60,163 nt of DNA, taken from CAYVQE01 sp964633205. Lineage in GTDB: Bacteria; Myxococcota; B64-G9. Both the position numbers and the translations under genes were made by a program. Location of the stretch: NCBI GenBank assembly GCA_964633205.1, contig CAZWFN010000021.1, forward strand, positions 1-60,163, given 5' to 3'. Shown here piece by piece: positions 28,075-36,006 of this stretch. The notes under the pieces were generated by a model. It was not told where the DNA came from, made no database searches, and worked only from the letters and a program-made list of their open reading frames with translations. Position 1 is the stretch's first letter. Each line of letters opens with the position of its first letter.

Positions 28075-28335
28075 TTATGATGCGCGGCTGGTGCGATCCC
28101 CGATGCCGAGCAGGAGGGCCCGTACAGAGATGTCTTCATCCAGGTCGTCCCAATGCAGACCGGTGCCGCCGCCGCTGATGGTAAACCGTTTCCTCTGCTC
28201 CACAGGCGCTTTCAACAGACGCGGAAAATAAGCCAGCGGCACGCCGAGTTCACGGCCGTCAGCCAGCGAGACCCACATCGTATCCTCGTCGAAACGAACG
28301 CATCTGGCCTGGGGTTCAGCTACCAAAGTGTTCAT
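28075..28335 (-). CDS. DUF2442 protein (possible antitoxin-like partner)
   Basis: 86 residues with the family core VRFDEDTMWVSLADGRELGVPLAYFPRL and RFTISGGGTGLHWDDLDEDISV. DUF2442 proteins are small DNA-binding-like partners found beside DUF4160 genes; the pair has been listed among putative toxin-antitoxin modules, though not well tested. The start overlaps the end of the DUF4160 gene by 20 bases, so they are co-transcribed. Roles of the two members are inferred. Confidence 0.8.
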   Translation of the reverse strand: MNTLVAEPQARCVRFDEDTMWVSLADGRELGVPLAYFPRLLKAPVEQRKRFTISGGGTGLHWDDLDEDISVRALLLGIGDRTSRAS

Positions 28336-28561
28336 TCCAGAACCTCTCAATCCGATCGCGATTTTCGACTGCTACCTGGAGCAGTTCGCGCAGCTCGCCC
28401 GACCGCAGGCCATAGGACTCGGCTACCCGCGAGACCGGCTCCAGCCATAGTTTGGCGACGGCCTCACCCTTGCGCACGTGGATGTGTAACGGTTCGCGCG
28501 GATCGCCCTCGTTCGAATAGAAGAAGAATCGGAATCCCTTGTACCTGAAAACGACGGGCAT
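28316..28561 (-). CDS. DUF4160 protein (possible toxin-like partner)
   Basis: 81 residues: MPVVFRYKGFRFFFYSNEG, then EPLHIHVRKGEAVAKLWLEP and the C-terminal LRELLQVAVENRDRIERFWN, all family features. The HIHV segment is the conserved His motif. ATG 28561 is used rather than an upstream extension because the family starts with this segment. Operon with DUF2442. Confidence 0.8.
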   Translation of the reverse strand: MPVVFRYKGFRFFFYSNEGDPREPLHIHVRKGEAVAKLWLEPVSRVAESYGLRSGELRELLQVAVENRDRIERFWNEHFGS

Positions 28562-28648
28562 AGCTCGAATTCTAGCGCCCATCTCAAGATCTGTCCATCG
28601 GGCTGGATCGGGGACCGGCATCCGGAAGGCTGTTTTGCGCGGTCCGGC

Positions 28649-30070
28649 TCAGCCGCGGGCGGCGAGCTGGACGGCGCGGATGGCGCCGTCGTAGACGCCG
28701 GCGCGGGCGGCGCGGATGACGCCCGCGTTGAGCTGGGCCAGCAGGTCGTCGCCGTGGACCAGCGCGTCGAGGAAGAAGCGGGTCTGGCTCCAGTCGCGGC
28801 ACTCGGGGGTGCCGTCGCCCAGCTCGGCGGCCCGGATGGCGCCCAAGGCCTCGTGCTGGCCCACCCGGCGCAGCATCAGCTTGGGCAGCGGCAAAAAGGC
28901 CAGCTCGCTGGGCTTGGACAGCAGCAGGTCGCAGGCGCTGGTCAACCGGTCGGTCAGCTCCACCCCGGCCAGCGGCTCGTCCAGCTGGAATAACTCCACC
29001 GCGGCCGGTGCGGCCGGTTCGGTGGCGGTCAGCTGCAGCGCCGCGACCCGATCGCGGGCCGCCGGCCAATCGGTGTAGACCCGGTGGGCCAGGTCCAGCC
29101 GTTCGAGCAGCGCCCGCAGCCGGCGGCAGGCGGGGGCGTGATCGCCGCAGTTGAGCAGCACCCGGCAGCGGCCGTCGCGCAGCGCCGGGGCCAGGTGGGC
29201 CAGGATGCGCTCGATCAGCTCGACCTGCGAGCCGGCGCCGCCGATCGGGATCAGCAGCCGCCGCGGTGCCGCCCGTTCCAGCCGGCCCAGCCGCAGCGCG
29301 CTGAGCCGCTCGGCCGAACGGGCGCTGCGCTGGCCCACCCAGTGGCCGGCCAGCTCCAGCGCGGCGGCCGGCAGGCCCAGCCGCCGCAGCCCGGTGTACA
29401 TCGACGGCGATTGGACCAGGTTGAGCGCGCCGGGCACGGCCACGAAGGGCATGGGCGCGTTGTCGTGCACCAGGTGGATCACCCGCTCGAAGCCGGCGGC
29501 CACCGCGATGTGGCCGACCCAGGCGAAGGACGACAGGAAGACCAGCCCGCGGTCCAGCCCGTCCAGCAGGTGGGCGAAGCGCGGCGCCAGCTCCATCGAC
29601 AGCCGCAGCGCGTTCCAGTCGCCGGCCGCGGTCAGCCGTTCCCACAGCCGGTCGGCCGGACCGCCGGAATCGGCCGACAGCCGGGACAGGCCGCTGTAGA
29701 GCCGATTGATCCGGCGCAGCAGACGGCTGGCCGGATCGGCCAGCGCCCCCAGGTCCAGCCACAGGGGCCGCAGCCCTTGGGCCCGGGCGGCGTCGGCCAG
29801 CGACAGGGCGAAGCGGTAGTGGCCATAGCCCATGCGCACCGTGCCCAGCAGCAGCGACCCGGCGGCGGGCGGCGGATTCGCGGCATCCTGCGGGCTCGAC
29901 CGCAGCACCAGCTCCTCGAGCCCGTCGATCAAGGGGTGCGGTTGCAGCCGGTAGCCGGCCGCGGCTGGGGCGTCGCAGCCGCGGCCGTCGAGCCAGCGGC
30001 CGAGCAACGCCGCCGCCGGCGCGCCCCAGGCCCGGCCCCGGCCGGCCGACCAGTCGGGCGGATGGCTCAT
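28649..30070 (-). CDS. Glycosyltransferase-like protein of GT-B/MGDG-synthase form
   Basis: 473 residues. The segment LLGTVRMGYGHYRFALSLADAARAQG resembles the glycine-rich G-x-GH start of MGDG-synthase/MurG-like GT-B enzymes, and LLIPIGGAGSQVELIERIL resembles the linker loop that begins the donor-binding half (as in GG-G-S in MurG-like proteins). C-terminal part has SKPSELAFLPLPKLML, similar to the donor-site SKxG/E-x-x-F-P pattern. I would call it a probable glycosyltransferase, of unknown substrate. It overlaps the neighbouring glycosyltransferase gene by ATGA. Confidence 0.6.
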   Translation of the reverse strand: MSHPPDWSAGRGRAWGAPAAALLGRWLDGRGCDAPAAAGYRLQPHPLIDGLEELVLRSSPQDAANPPPAAGSLLLGTVRMGYGHYRFALSLADAARAQGLRPLWLDLGALADPASRLLRRINRLYSGLSRLSADSGGPADRLWERLTAAGDWNALRLSMELAPRFAHLLDGLDRGLVFLSSFAWVGHIAVAAGFERVIHLVHDNAPMPFVAVPGALNLVQSPSMYTGLRRLGLPAAALELAGHWVGQRSARSAERLSALRLGRLERAAPRRLLIPIGGAGSQVELIERILAHLAPALRDGRCRVLLNCGDHAPACRRLRALLERLDLAHRVYTDWPAARDRVAALQLTATEPAAPAAVELFQLDEPLAGVELTDRLTSACDLLLSKPSELAFLPLPKLMLRRVGQHEALGAIRAAELGDGTPECRDWSQTRFFLDALVHGDDLLAQLNAGVIRAARAGVYDGAIRAVQLAARG

Positions 30071-31185
30071 CGGCGCTCGTCCCCGCGGCCGGCCCGGCGG
30101 GTGCGCCGGCGGCCCACCCCGGCCAGCCGGTCGAGCCGCTCGTCGAGCTGCTCGAACAGCACCCCGTTGCCCGCGGGCTGTTCGTAGCCGGCCAGCGCGC
30201 TGCGGTAGCGATCGAGGTGGTCCAGGAAGTGGCTCAGGGTGGCCAGGTCCAGCTCGTCGCTGGTGTAGCCGTAGCCGAGCTGCTCGATGTAGAAGCCGTT
30301 CATCACCTGCTCGATCTGCGCGCGCACCGGGATCGACAGCACCGGCTTGTGCAGGTAGACCGCCTCGGACAGCAGAGTGAAGCCGCCGTTGGCGATCACC
30401 GCCCGGCTGCTGGCCAGGTCGGCGATGAAGGTCTGCTCGTCGAAGGGCCGCAGGGTGACATTGCCCTCGACCACGTCGGCGGTCAGATCGCGGCGCATGC
30501 CGTAGACCCGGAAAGGGGTCGCGGCCTGGTGCAGGATGTCCAGGAAGTGGCTGGCCGAGGCCGAGGTCAGGTACACCAGGATGTGGTCGCCCTGGCTGGC
30601 CGGTGCCTGCAGGATGTCCGGCCGCAGCACCGGCGGCACCAGGGTGGTGCGCTTCTTGCGGACCTCGGGGTGGAAGAAGGTGGTGATGTAGTAGTGATCG
30701 CAGCCGGGCAGCTTGCCCTTGACGAAGGCCCGATGCAGCGAGAACTCGCGCTCGTGCTGCTGGATGAGCTCGCGCGGGTGGCGGCAGCGGTTGATCATCT
30801 GGATGTTGTCGATGCTGATCACCGGCAGCCGGTGGCGCTTGCCGTAGAGGTAGGCCCAGCTCTCGAAATCGGTGATCACGCACTGCGGCTCGAAGTCGCG
30901 GGTGATCTCGAAGTAGCGCCGGATATTGCGCGGCAGGCCGGTCAAAGCCTGCTTGGAGTTCTCGGCCACCGAGCGGATCATCTTGAACGCGTTGTCGCGG
31001 TACGTCATCGACAGGCCCCAGATGCGGTGGACCTGCGGGAAGTAGGACTGGAGCACGTCGTGGGCCCGGCCCGAGACCACCACCTCGATCTCGTGGCCCT
31101 CCTCGGCGATCAGGTGATCGATCACCACCCGCGACCGAATGGCATGCCCCATGCCCTCGCCCACCACGCCGTACAAGATCCGCAT
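30067..31185 (-). CDS. MJ1255/VC2487-family glycosyltransferase
   Basis: 372 residues. N-terminal RILYGVVGEGMGHAIRSRVV is the signature of this GT-B family, followed by VVVSGRAHDVL, ITDFESWAYLYGKRHRLP, ISIDNIQMI and the donor-side NGGFTLLSEAVYLHKPVLSIPV with E-Q-V-M-N. Substrate not established for the family. A strong Shine-Dalgarno GGGAGGTG lies directly upstream of ATG 31185. It is first gene of a two-gene glycosyltransferase operon whose upstream region carries repeat copy 2. Confidence 0.85.
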   Translation of the reverse strand: MRILYGVVGEGMGHAIRSRVVIDHLIAEEGHEIEVVVSGRAHDVLQSYFPQVHRIWGLSMTYRDNAFKMIRSVAENSKQALTGLPRNIRRYFEITRDFEPQCVITDFESWAYLYGKRHRLPVISIDNIQMINRCRHPRELIQQHEREFSLHRAFVKGKLPGCDHYYITTFFHPEVRKKRTTLVPPVLRPDILQAPASQGDHILVYLTSASASHFLDILHQAATPFRVYGMRRDLTADVVEGNVTLRPFDEQTFIADLASSRAVIANGGFTLLSEAVYLHKPVLSIPVRAQIEQVMNGFYIEQLGYGYTSDELDLATLSHFLDHLDRYRSALAGYEQPAGNGVLFEQLDERLDRLAGVGRRRTRRAGRGDERR

Positions 31186-31225
31186 CCCCACCTCCCGGCC
31201 GGACCGATTGCCGCGTTCCAACTCT

Positions 31226-31351
31226 CAGCACAGCGCTGCTACCGCACCCAAGGGTACGGCACAAACCGCCGCCGCAACCAAAGACAAGAGCAGTACCATT
31301 CCACCAGAACTGTATACGCTATCGAAGCAGTTTCTGCGGGGGAATGGTATA
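31226..31351 (-). repeat. Dispersed repeat, copy 2 (MITE/REP-like, inverted relative to copy 1)
   Basis: Reverse-strand counterpart of copy 1. The core (31274-31351) matches about 74 of 78 positions and holds the same 9-bp inverted repeat (31294-31302 and 31341-31349) enclosing a 38-nt loop. The block at 31226-31245 matches the end of copy 1; 28-29 extra bp separate the two blocks here. It lies 5' of the glycosyltransferase operon, so the promoter for that operon may be inside it. Confidence 0.8.
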
Positions 31352-31434
31352 ACAACGATCCGGCTGGCGACAAGCGGGCGGGCTGCGGTCGTGTTCAGCA
31401 ATCAGGGGGGTGCCAGCCACCTTTCCAGAACGAC

Positions 31435-31590
31435 TCAGGTGTCTGTTTTTTCTTTTTTATCATGGGCGGATTGCGCTGCCGCCGGGCGCGGCTCGGGCTG
31501 CGGGCAGGCCTGGCAGGCCTTCTCCTCGCGCAGTCGCCAGTAGGTGGCGATGATGCGGTTGCGCAGCTGCCGGCGTTCGCTGTCGGTCAT
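31435..31590 (-). CDS. Small protein with CxxC motif
   Basis: 51 residues (MTDSERRQLRNRIIATYW..., then KACQACPQPEPRP...). It is short but has an excellent Shine-Dalgarno AAAGGAGG seven bases before ATG 31590 and an AT-rich palindrome upstream. The N-terminal half is a basic amphipathic helix; CQAC could bind metal. No family recognised. The tail (HDKKEKTDT) is charged. Confidence 0.5.
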   Translation of the reverse strand: MTDSERRQLRNRIIATYWRLREEKACQACPQPEPRPAAAQSAHDKKEKTDT

Positions 31591-31609
31591 GGTCGAGCCT
31601 CCTTTTCTC

Positions 31610-31626
31610 AAGACAATGTTTGTCTT
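31610..31626 (-). promoter_or_regulatory. Palindrome upstream of the small CxxC gene
   Basis: AAGACAA (31610-31616) and TTGTCTT (31620-31626), perfect 7-bp arms around TGT, 20 bases before ATG 31590 on the minus strand. It could be an operator in the leader or, on the plus strand where T residues follow, a weak terminator. Its position between two divergent units favours an operator. Confidence 0.4.
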
Positions 31627-31674
31627 TTTTGGGTTTTGTCCAGGGTGCTGGGGCCTGGATGAATCGGTGGCCAA

Positions 31675-31736
31675 GCTGTGGCAGGGCTGTGGGTTGCGCT
31701 GTGCTCAAGTGTGGGCAAGCTGTGGCTGGACGGTGG
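31675..31736 (+). repeat. Helically phased 11-bp direct repeat array (GCTGTGG)
   Basis: GCTGTGG or a one-to-two-base variant begins at 31675, 31686, 31698, 31708 and 31719, with a weaker unit at 31730: spacings 11, 12, 10, 11, 11. Two related units recur at 31855 and 31864. The array lies upstream of the butyrate kinase fusion, and the spacing is not a multiple of three, so it is not a coding repeat. It looks like an iteron-type protein-binding array. Confidence 0.55.
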
Positions 31737-31881
31737 AAAAGCGGGAACTCCCGACTTGCCAAGAAACTGGTTGGGTGGCATATGCTGGGCCGGGGTGGGC
31801 TACGGGTTCGAGACGCTGGAGGCGCTGGCGGCGCCGCGGTCTGACGAGGTGGACGCTGTGGAATCTGTGGAAAAGTCGGCT

Positions 31882-34188
31882 ATGGGTGGAGATGCTGCAG
31901 AGCTGGAGCAGTTGGACGGGCTGCTGGAACGGGCGCGGTCGGCGCGTGCCGAGCTGGGCGCCGCCGGTCAGGCGCTGACCGCGGCGCTGGGCGAGCTGAC
32001 CGGCCAGGTGCGCAGCGGCGGCGAGGATCCGGTGCTGGCCGGGCTGCTGGGCGAGCAGCTGGCCGGGCTGGTGCGCCGCTCGCGCTGGAACTCGCTGGTG
32101 CTCAACCCGGGCTCGACCTCGACCAAGGTCTCGGTCTACACCGGTCTGACCCTGGTGGCCGCCGGCGACGTGCAGCAGGACGGCTCCGCCGGCGCCGAAC
32201 CGGCCGCCGGGTCGGATCTGGAGGGCCGGGTGGAGCGGGTGCTGGCCTGGATGGGCGAGCAGGGCCTGGATCCGCAGGAGCTGACCGGCATCGCGGCCCG
32301 CGGCGGTCTGATGGCGCCGGTGGCCGCCGGCACCTACCGCATCTCCAGCCGCATGATCCAGGATCTGGCGGCCAGCTCGATCTTCCACGCCTCCAACCTG
32401 GCCGCGCCCATGGCCGAGCGCATCGGCGCCCGGGTGGGGCCCGACGTGCTGCTGACCACCACCGACCCGGTGATGATCGACGAGATCGAGCCGGCCCAGC
32501 GGCTGACCGGCTCGGCCCGCATCCGCAACGACGGCACCGCGGTGCACTACCTGAACCACCGGGCGGTGGCCGGGCTGGTGGCCGACCGGCTGCGGCGTCC
32601 CGTCGCCGAGCTGCACCTGATCACCTGCCACATGGGCGGCGGCATGTCCGCGGTGCGCCACCGCAGCGGCCGAGCGGTGCAGGTGGCCCAGGCCTTCGGC
32701 AGCCTGCCCTCGGCCAACCGCTGCGGCCGCTTGCCGCTGCATCGGGTCATCGAGCAGCTGGATTCGCGCAACTACGACATCGACGACCTGCGCGCCGAGG
32801 TGATGCGCTCCGGCGGCCTGCTGGCCTTGGCCGGCACCGCCGACTTCCGCAGCCTGTTCGCGCTCGAGCGCCAGGGCTCGCCGGAGCAGGTGGAGAAGGT
32901 GCGGCTCATCAAGACCTTCTTCGCCAACCGGGTGGCCGCAGGCATCCTGGAACTGGCCGCCGCCGACCAGCCCATCGACGCGGTGGTGCTGACCGGCGGG
33001 CTGGCCCACGACGACGGCTTCTGTAATGCGGTGACCGAGCGCATCCAGCTGCCGGCGCCGGTGGCGCGGCTGCCGGGCGCGGTCGAGCAGTCGGCGCTGG
33101 CCGCCGGCTTGCTGCGGGCCAATGCCCATTCCAACAGCCTGCTGGAGTATGACGCGGTGCGCGAGCGGGCCCTGGCGCTCAGGCGCGAGACCGAGTCGGT
33201 GATGGCGGTCGAGCTGTTCGCCCGCGAGACCACCAGCTGCGTCGAGACCCGGCCGCCGCGCCACATGGAAGAGGTGATCGAGTCGGCCTGCACCGACGAC
33301 CCGCCCACCATCGCCCTGCTGGGCGCCGACAACGCCGAGTCCCTGCTGGCGGTGCGCCAGGCGGCCGAGCACGGCGGGCCCGACACCCCGCCGATGGCGC
33401 GATTCCTGTTGCTGGGCCGCTACGGCCCGGTCACCCAGCTGGCCTGGGAGCTCGACCTGGCCGTGGACGACGAGACCGTGGCCGTCTACGACACCGACGA
33501 TCCGGTGGCCGCGGCGGTCGAGCTCGGCCAGCAGGGCGTGGTCGATACCTGGATGAAGGGCAGCATCAGCACGGCCGCGGTGCTCAAGGGCTACCTGCGC
33601 TACCTCAAGTCGCGCGACGGGCTGGGCCGGCGGTTGAGCCACCTGGCGCTGTTCGACATTCCGGGCCGCGACAAGCTGGTGGGTCTGACCGATGCGGCCA
33701 TGAATCCCTACCCGGATGTGGCCGGCCGCCTGGGCATCCTGGAAAACGCCCTCGAGGCCATGCACCGGCTGGGCTTTGCCAAGCCCATGGTGGCGGTGTT
33801 GTCGGCCACCGAGAAGCCGTCCAAGTCGGTCGACTCCTCGGTCGAGGCCCAGGAGATCGCCGAGAAGCTGGCCGGCCGGGACGACCTGATCGCCGAGGGC
33901 CCGCTGGCGCTCGATCTGGCCATGTCGCCCGAAGCCGCCCGCGACAAGCACTACCGCGGCCAGATCCAGGGCGACGCCGACCTGTTGCTGGTGCCCGACA
34001 TCGATGTCGGCAACGCGGTCTACAAGGCCTTCACCATCACTTCCGACGCCGATGCCGCCGGTGTGGTGCTGGGCGGGCCCACGCCGCTGATCCTGGTCTC
34101 GCGGGGCGACACCGCCCGCAGCAAGCTGGCGGCCATCGGTCTCGGGGTGCTGTTGACCCTGCGCATGAAAGCCGGAGGTGTGTCATGA
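31882..34188 (+). CDS. Butyrate kinase-phosphate butyryltransferase fusion
   Basis: 768 residues with two complete enzymes. Residues 1-70 are a helical extension. Residues about 70-440 are butyrate kinase (ASKHA fold): LVLNPGSTSTKVSVY, ARGGLMAPVAAGTYRI, TCHMGGGMSAVRHRSGRAVQV, LTGGLAHDDG. Residues about 460-768 are phosphotransbutyrylase: DTWMKGSISTAAVLKGYLR, LFDIPGRDKLVGLTDAAMN, VLSATEKPSKSVDSS, GDADLLLVPDIDVGNAVYKA. Together they interconvert acyl-CoA and acyl phosphate, then make ATP plus the free acid. These activities are normally separate ptb and buk genes in the order ptb-buk; here the kinase is first. ATG 31882 is my choice; GTG 31858 and other in-frame starts exist. The gene ends with an ATGA overlap. 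Confidence 0.9.
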   Translation: MGGDAAELEQLDGLLERARSARAELGAAGQALTAALGELTGQVRSGGEDPVLAGLLGEQLAGLVRRSRWNSLVLNPGSTSTKVSVYTGLTLVAAGDVQQDGSAGAEPAAGSDLEGRVERVLAWMGEQGLDPQELTGIAARGGLMAPVAAGTYRISSRMIQDLAASSIFHASNLAAPMAERIGARVGPDVLLTTTDPVMIDEIEPAQRLTGSARIRNDGTAVHYLNHRAVAGLVADRLRRPVAELHLITCHMGGGMSAVRHRSGRAVQVAQAFGSLPSANRCGRLPLHRVIEQLDSRNYDIDDLRAEVMRSGGLLALAGTADFRSLFALERQGSPEQVEKVRLIKTFFANRVAAGILELAAADQPIDAVVLTGGLAHDDGFCNAVTERIQLPAPVARLPGAVEQSALAAGLLRANAHSNSLLEYDAVRERALALRRETESVMAVELFARETTSCVETRPPRHMEEVIESACTDDPPTIALLGADNAESLLAVRQAAEHGGPDTPPMARFLLLGRYGPVTQLAWELDLAVDDETVAVYDTDDPVAAAVELGQQGVVDTWMKGSISTAAVLKGYLRYLKSRDGLGRRLSHLALFDIPGRDKLVGLTDAAMNPYPDVAGRLGILENALEAMHRLGFAKPMVAVLSATEKPSKSVDSSVEAQEIAEKLAGRDDLIAEGPLALDLAMSPEAARDKHYRGQIQGDADLLLVPDIDVGNAVYKAFTITSDADAAGVVLGGPTPLILVSRGDTARSKLAAIGLGVLLTLRMKAGGVS

Positions 34189-36005
34189 GCAGTCGACGGC
34201 GCAAGGGAATGCTCGGCTTCGCCGCCATCAACCCGCCATCGGCGCTGTCGGCCGGGGCCCGCTTTCCGTCGGCCCGGGCCTACCGCGATTTCCTGGAGCG
34301 GGTCGACGCCGATCCGGTGGCCTACTGGAGCGAGCTGGCCGGGCTGCTGCACTGGACCGAGCCGCCCGCGGGCCCCGGCGGGCCCGGGGCCTGGTTCCCG
34401 GGCGGCCGGCTGAACCTGACCGTGGCCTGCCTGGACCACTGGATCGAGAACGACGCCGAGGGCGACGAGGCACTGATCGCCCTGGACGGCCAGAGTCGCA
34501 CCGCCTTCAGCCGCGAGGAGCTGCTATCGCGGGTGGGCATTCTGTGCGATCGCATGCGCGACTGGCAGCTCGAGCCCGGCAGCCGGGTGCTGTTGGCCCT
34601 GCCGCGGGGCTACGAGCTGCTGTGCGCGGTGCTGGCCGGGCTGCGGCTGGGGCTGACCTGCGTGCCGCTGGATCCCAGCCTGGGCGATCCGGGCCGCATC
34701 GAACGCCGGGCCGAGGCGGCCGGTTGCTGGGCGGCGCTGACCACCGAGGCCGAGATCGAGGCCGGCACGGTGGGCGACTTCGAGCGCCTGCCGGTGAGCC
34801 GGCGTATCGTGCTCGAGCCCACCTGGGAGCGCGACGCCTTCGCCCCACCGGCGCCGGTGGCGGTCGATGCCATGCACCCGGCCTTCGCGCTGGCCGACGC
34901 TTCGGGCCGGGTCTTCTCGCTGCCCACCGCCGGGGTGGCGCTGCACGGGCTGAGCGCCTACCGCTGCCTGCTCGACGGCCGCGGGCCCGGCGACCTGCAC
35001 TGGTTCCAGACGCCGGCCCACCACGCCTCGTTTCTGACCGGCAGCCTGGGCGCGCTGATCAGCGGCGGCCGCATCGCGGCGCCGGTCACCGGCGTCATCA
35101 CCACCGCCGGGCGTTTCCTCGAAGCCCTGCGCGAGGTGGGCCCGCGGGTGGTGGTCATCCAGGCCAAGATCCTCGACAAGGTGGTGGCCGCCTGCAAGCA
35201 GATCGACGATGGCCCCTGCGGGGCCGGTCCGGCCCTGCTGGTGGTCGACGGGGTGTCGGTCTCGCCGACCTTCTACCAATTCGTACGCCACGGCCTGTTC
35301 GACGGCCGCAGCCACGTGGTCCAGGTCTTGAGCCGGCCCGAAGCCAGCGGCTTCCTGGCCGGCCCCCACCCCGGCGCCACCCCGGTGCGGCCGGCCTCGG
35401 CCGGGCTCAAAGCCCCCGGCCTGCGGCTGCTGGTGGTCGATTCGAACAACCGGGTCTGCCGGCCCAACCACGGGGGCCTGCTGGCGCTGGAACGGGTGCC
35501 GCCCGGCCTGGCGCTGGAGCTGCAGCAGAACCCGCCGCCGGTGCCGTTGGGGGTGCGGGCGCGGATGGACACCGACGATCAGATTTGGAGCGTGGGCGAG
35601 GCCAAGGTGGAGCTGCCCGACCAGACGCGCATCCCATCGACCGAGCTCGAGGCCCTGATCGCCTCGTTGCCCGAGGTGGACCAGGCCGCGGTGGTGGTGG
35701 CCCGCGACGCCCGCGGCCGGGTGCACACCCGGGCCTTCGTCAAGGAGGCGGAAGGGGCCGCGCGCAGCGATCTGTCGGCGCGGGTGCGCCAAGCGGTGGC
35801 CGAGCGATTCGGCCCCGCGGCCGTACCCGAGGCGGTGCAGCGGGTGCCGGATCTGCCTTACAGTCGCTCGGGCAAGCTGATACGATCGGTGCTGCGCCGG
35901 GTGGCGGTGGGCGAGACCGACGGTCTCGAGGACCTGGGCCTGGTCACCGACCCCGAGCTGCTCGACGCCCTGATCCACGATCGGGCCGGTGGCCGAAGGG
36001 ATTGA
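34185..36005 (+). CDS. Degenerate acetyl-CoA synthetase-like (ANL) protein, probable pseudoenzyme
   Basis: 606 residues aligned in outline with acetyl-CoA synthetase. The ACAS_N region is good (AYRDFLERVDADPVAYWSEL, WFPGGRLNLTVACLDHWIE), as is GYELLCAVLAGLRLG. But the phosphate loop, normally YTSGTTGxPK, is replaced by ALADASGRVFSLPTAGVAL, and the YGxTE motif is missing (VLSRPEASGFL). The C-terminal lysine motif is kept (PYSRSGKLIRSVLRR). So it probably cannot adenylate normally; it might bind acyl-CoA or act as a regulatory subunit of its neighbours. Overlaps both neighbours; no frameshift, so retention under selection is likely. Confidence 0.75.
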   Translation: MSSRRRKGMLGFAAINPPSALSAGARFPSARAYRDFLERVDADPVAYWSELAGLLHWTEPPAGPGGPGAWFPGGRLNLTVACLDHWIENDAEGDEALIALDGQSRTAFSREELLSRVGILCDRMRDWQLEPGSRVLLALPRGYELLCAVLAGLRLGLTCVPLDPSLGDPGRIERRAEAAGCWAALTTEAEIEAGTVGDFERLPVSRRIVLEPTWERDAFAPPAPVAVDAMHPAFALADASGRVFSLPTAGVALHGLSAYRCLLDGRGPGDLHWFQTPAHHASFLTGSLGALISGGRIAAPVTGVITTAGRFLEALREVGPRVVVIQAKILDKVVAACKQIDDGPCGAGPALLVVDGVSVSPTFYQFVRHGLFDGRSHVVQVLSRPEASGFLAGPHPGATPVRPASAGLKAPGLRLLVVDSNNRVCRPNHGGLLALERVPPGLALELQQNPPPVPLGVRARMDTDDQIWSVGEAKVELPDQTRIPSTELEALIASLPEVDQAAVVVARDARGRVHTRAFVKEAEGAARSDLSARVRQAVAERFGPAAVPEAVQRVPDLPYSRSGKLIRSVLRRVAVGETDGLEDLGLVTDPELLDALIHDRAGGRRD

Positions 36006-36006
36006 C

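Noticed and set aside
28649..30070. Assignment as a bona fide MGDG synthase
   Set aside because: Only short glycine-rich motifs match; the rest is too different to name a substrate.
31675..31880. Chromosomal origin or DnaA-box cluster
   Set aside because: The TGTGG repeats resemble halves of DnaA boxes, but no unit matches the full 9-mer, no dnaA or dnaN is near, and no AT-rich unwinding region follows.
31678..31881. N-terminal extension of the Buk-Ptb fusion from GTG 31678
   Set aside because: The extra 68 residues show no domain, and the region holds a non-codon 11-bp repeat, so it is more likely regulatory.
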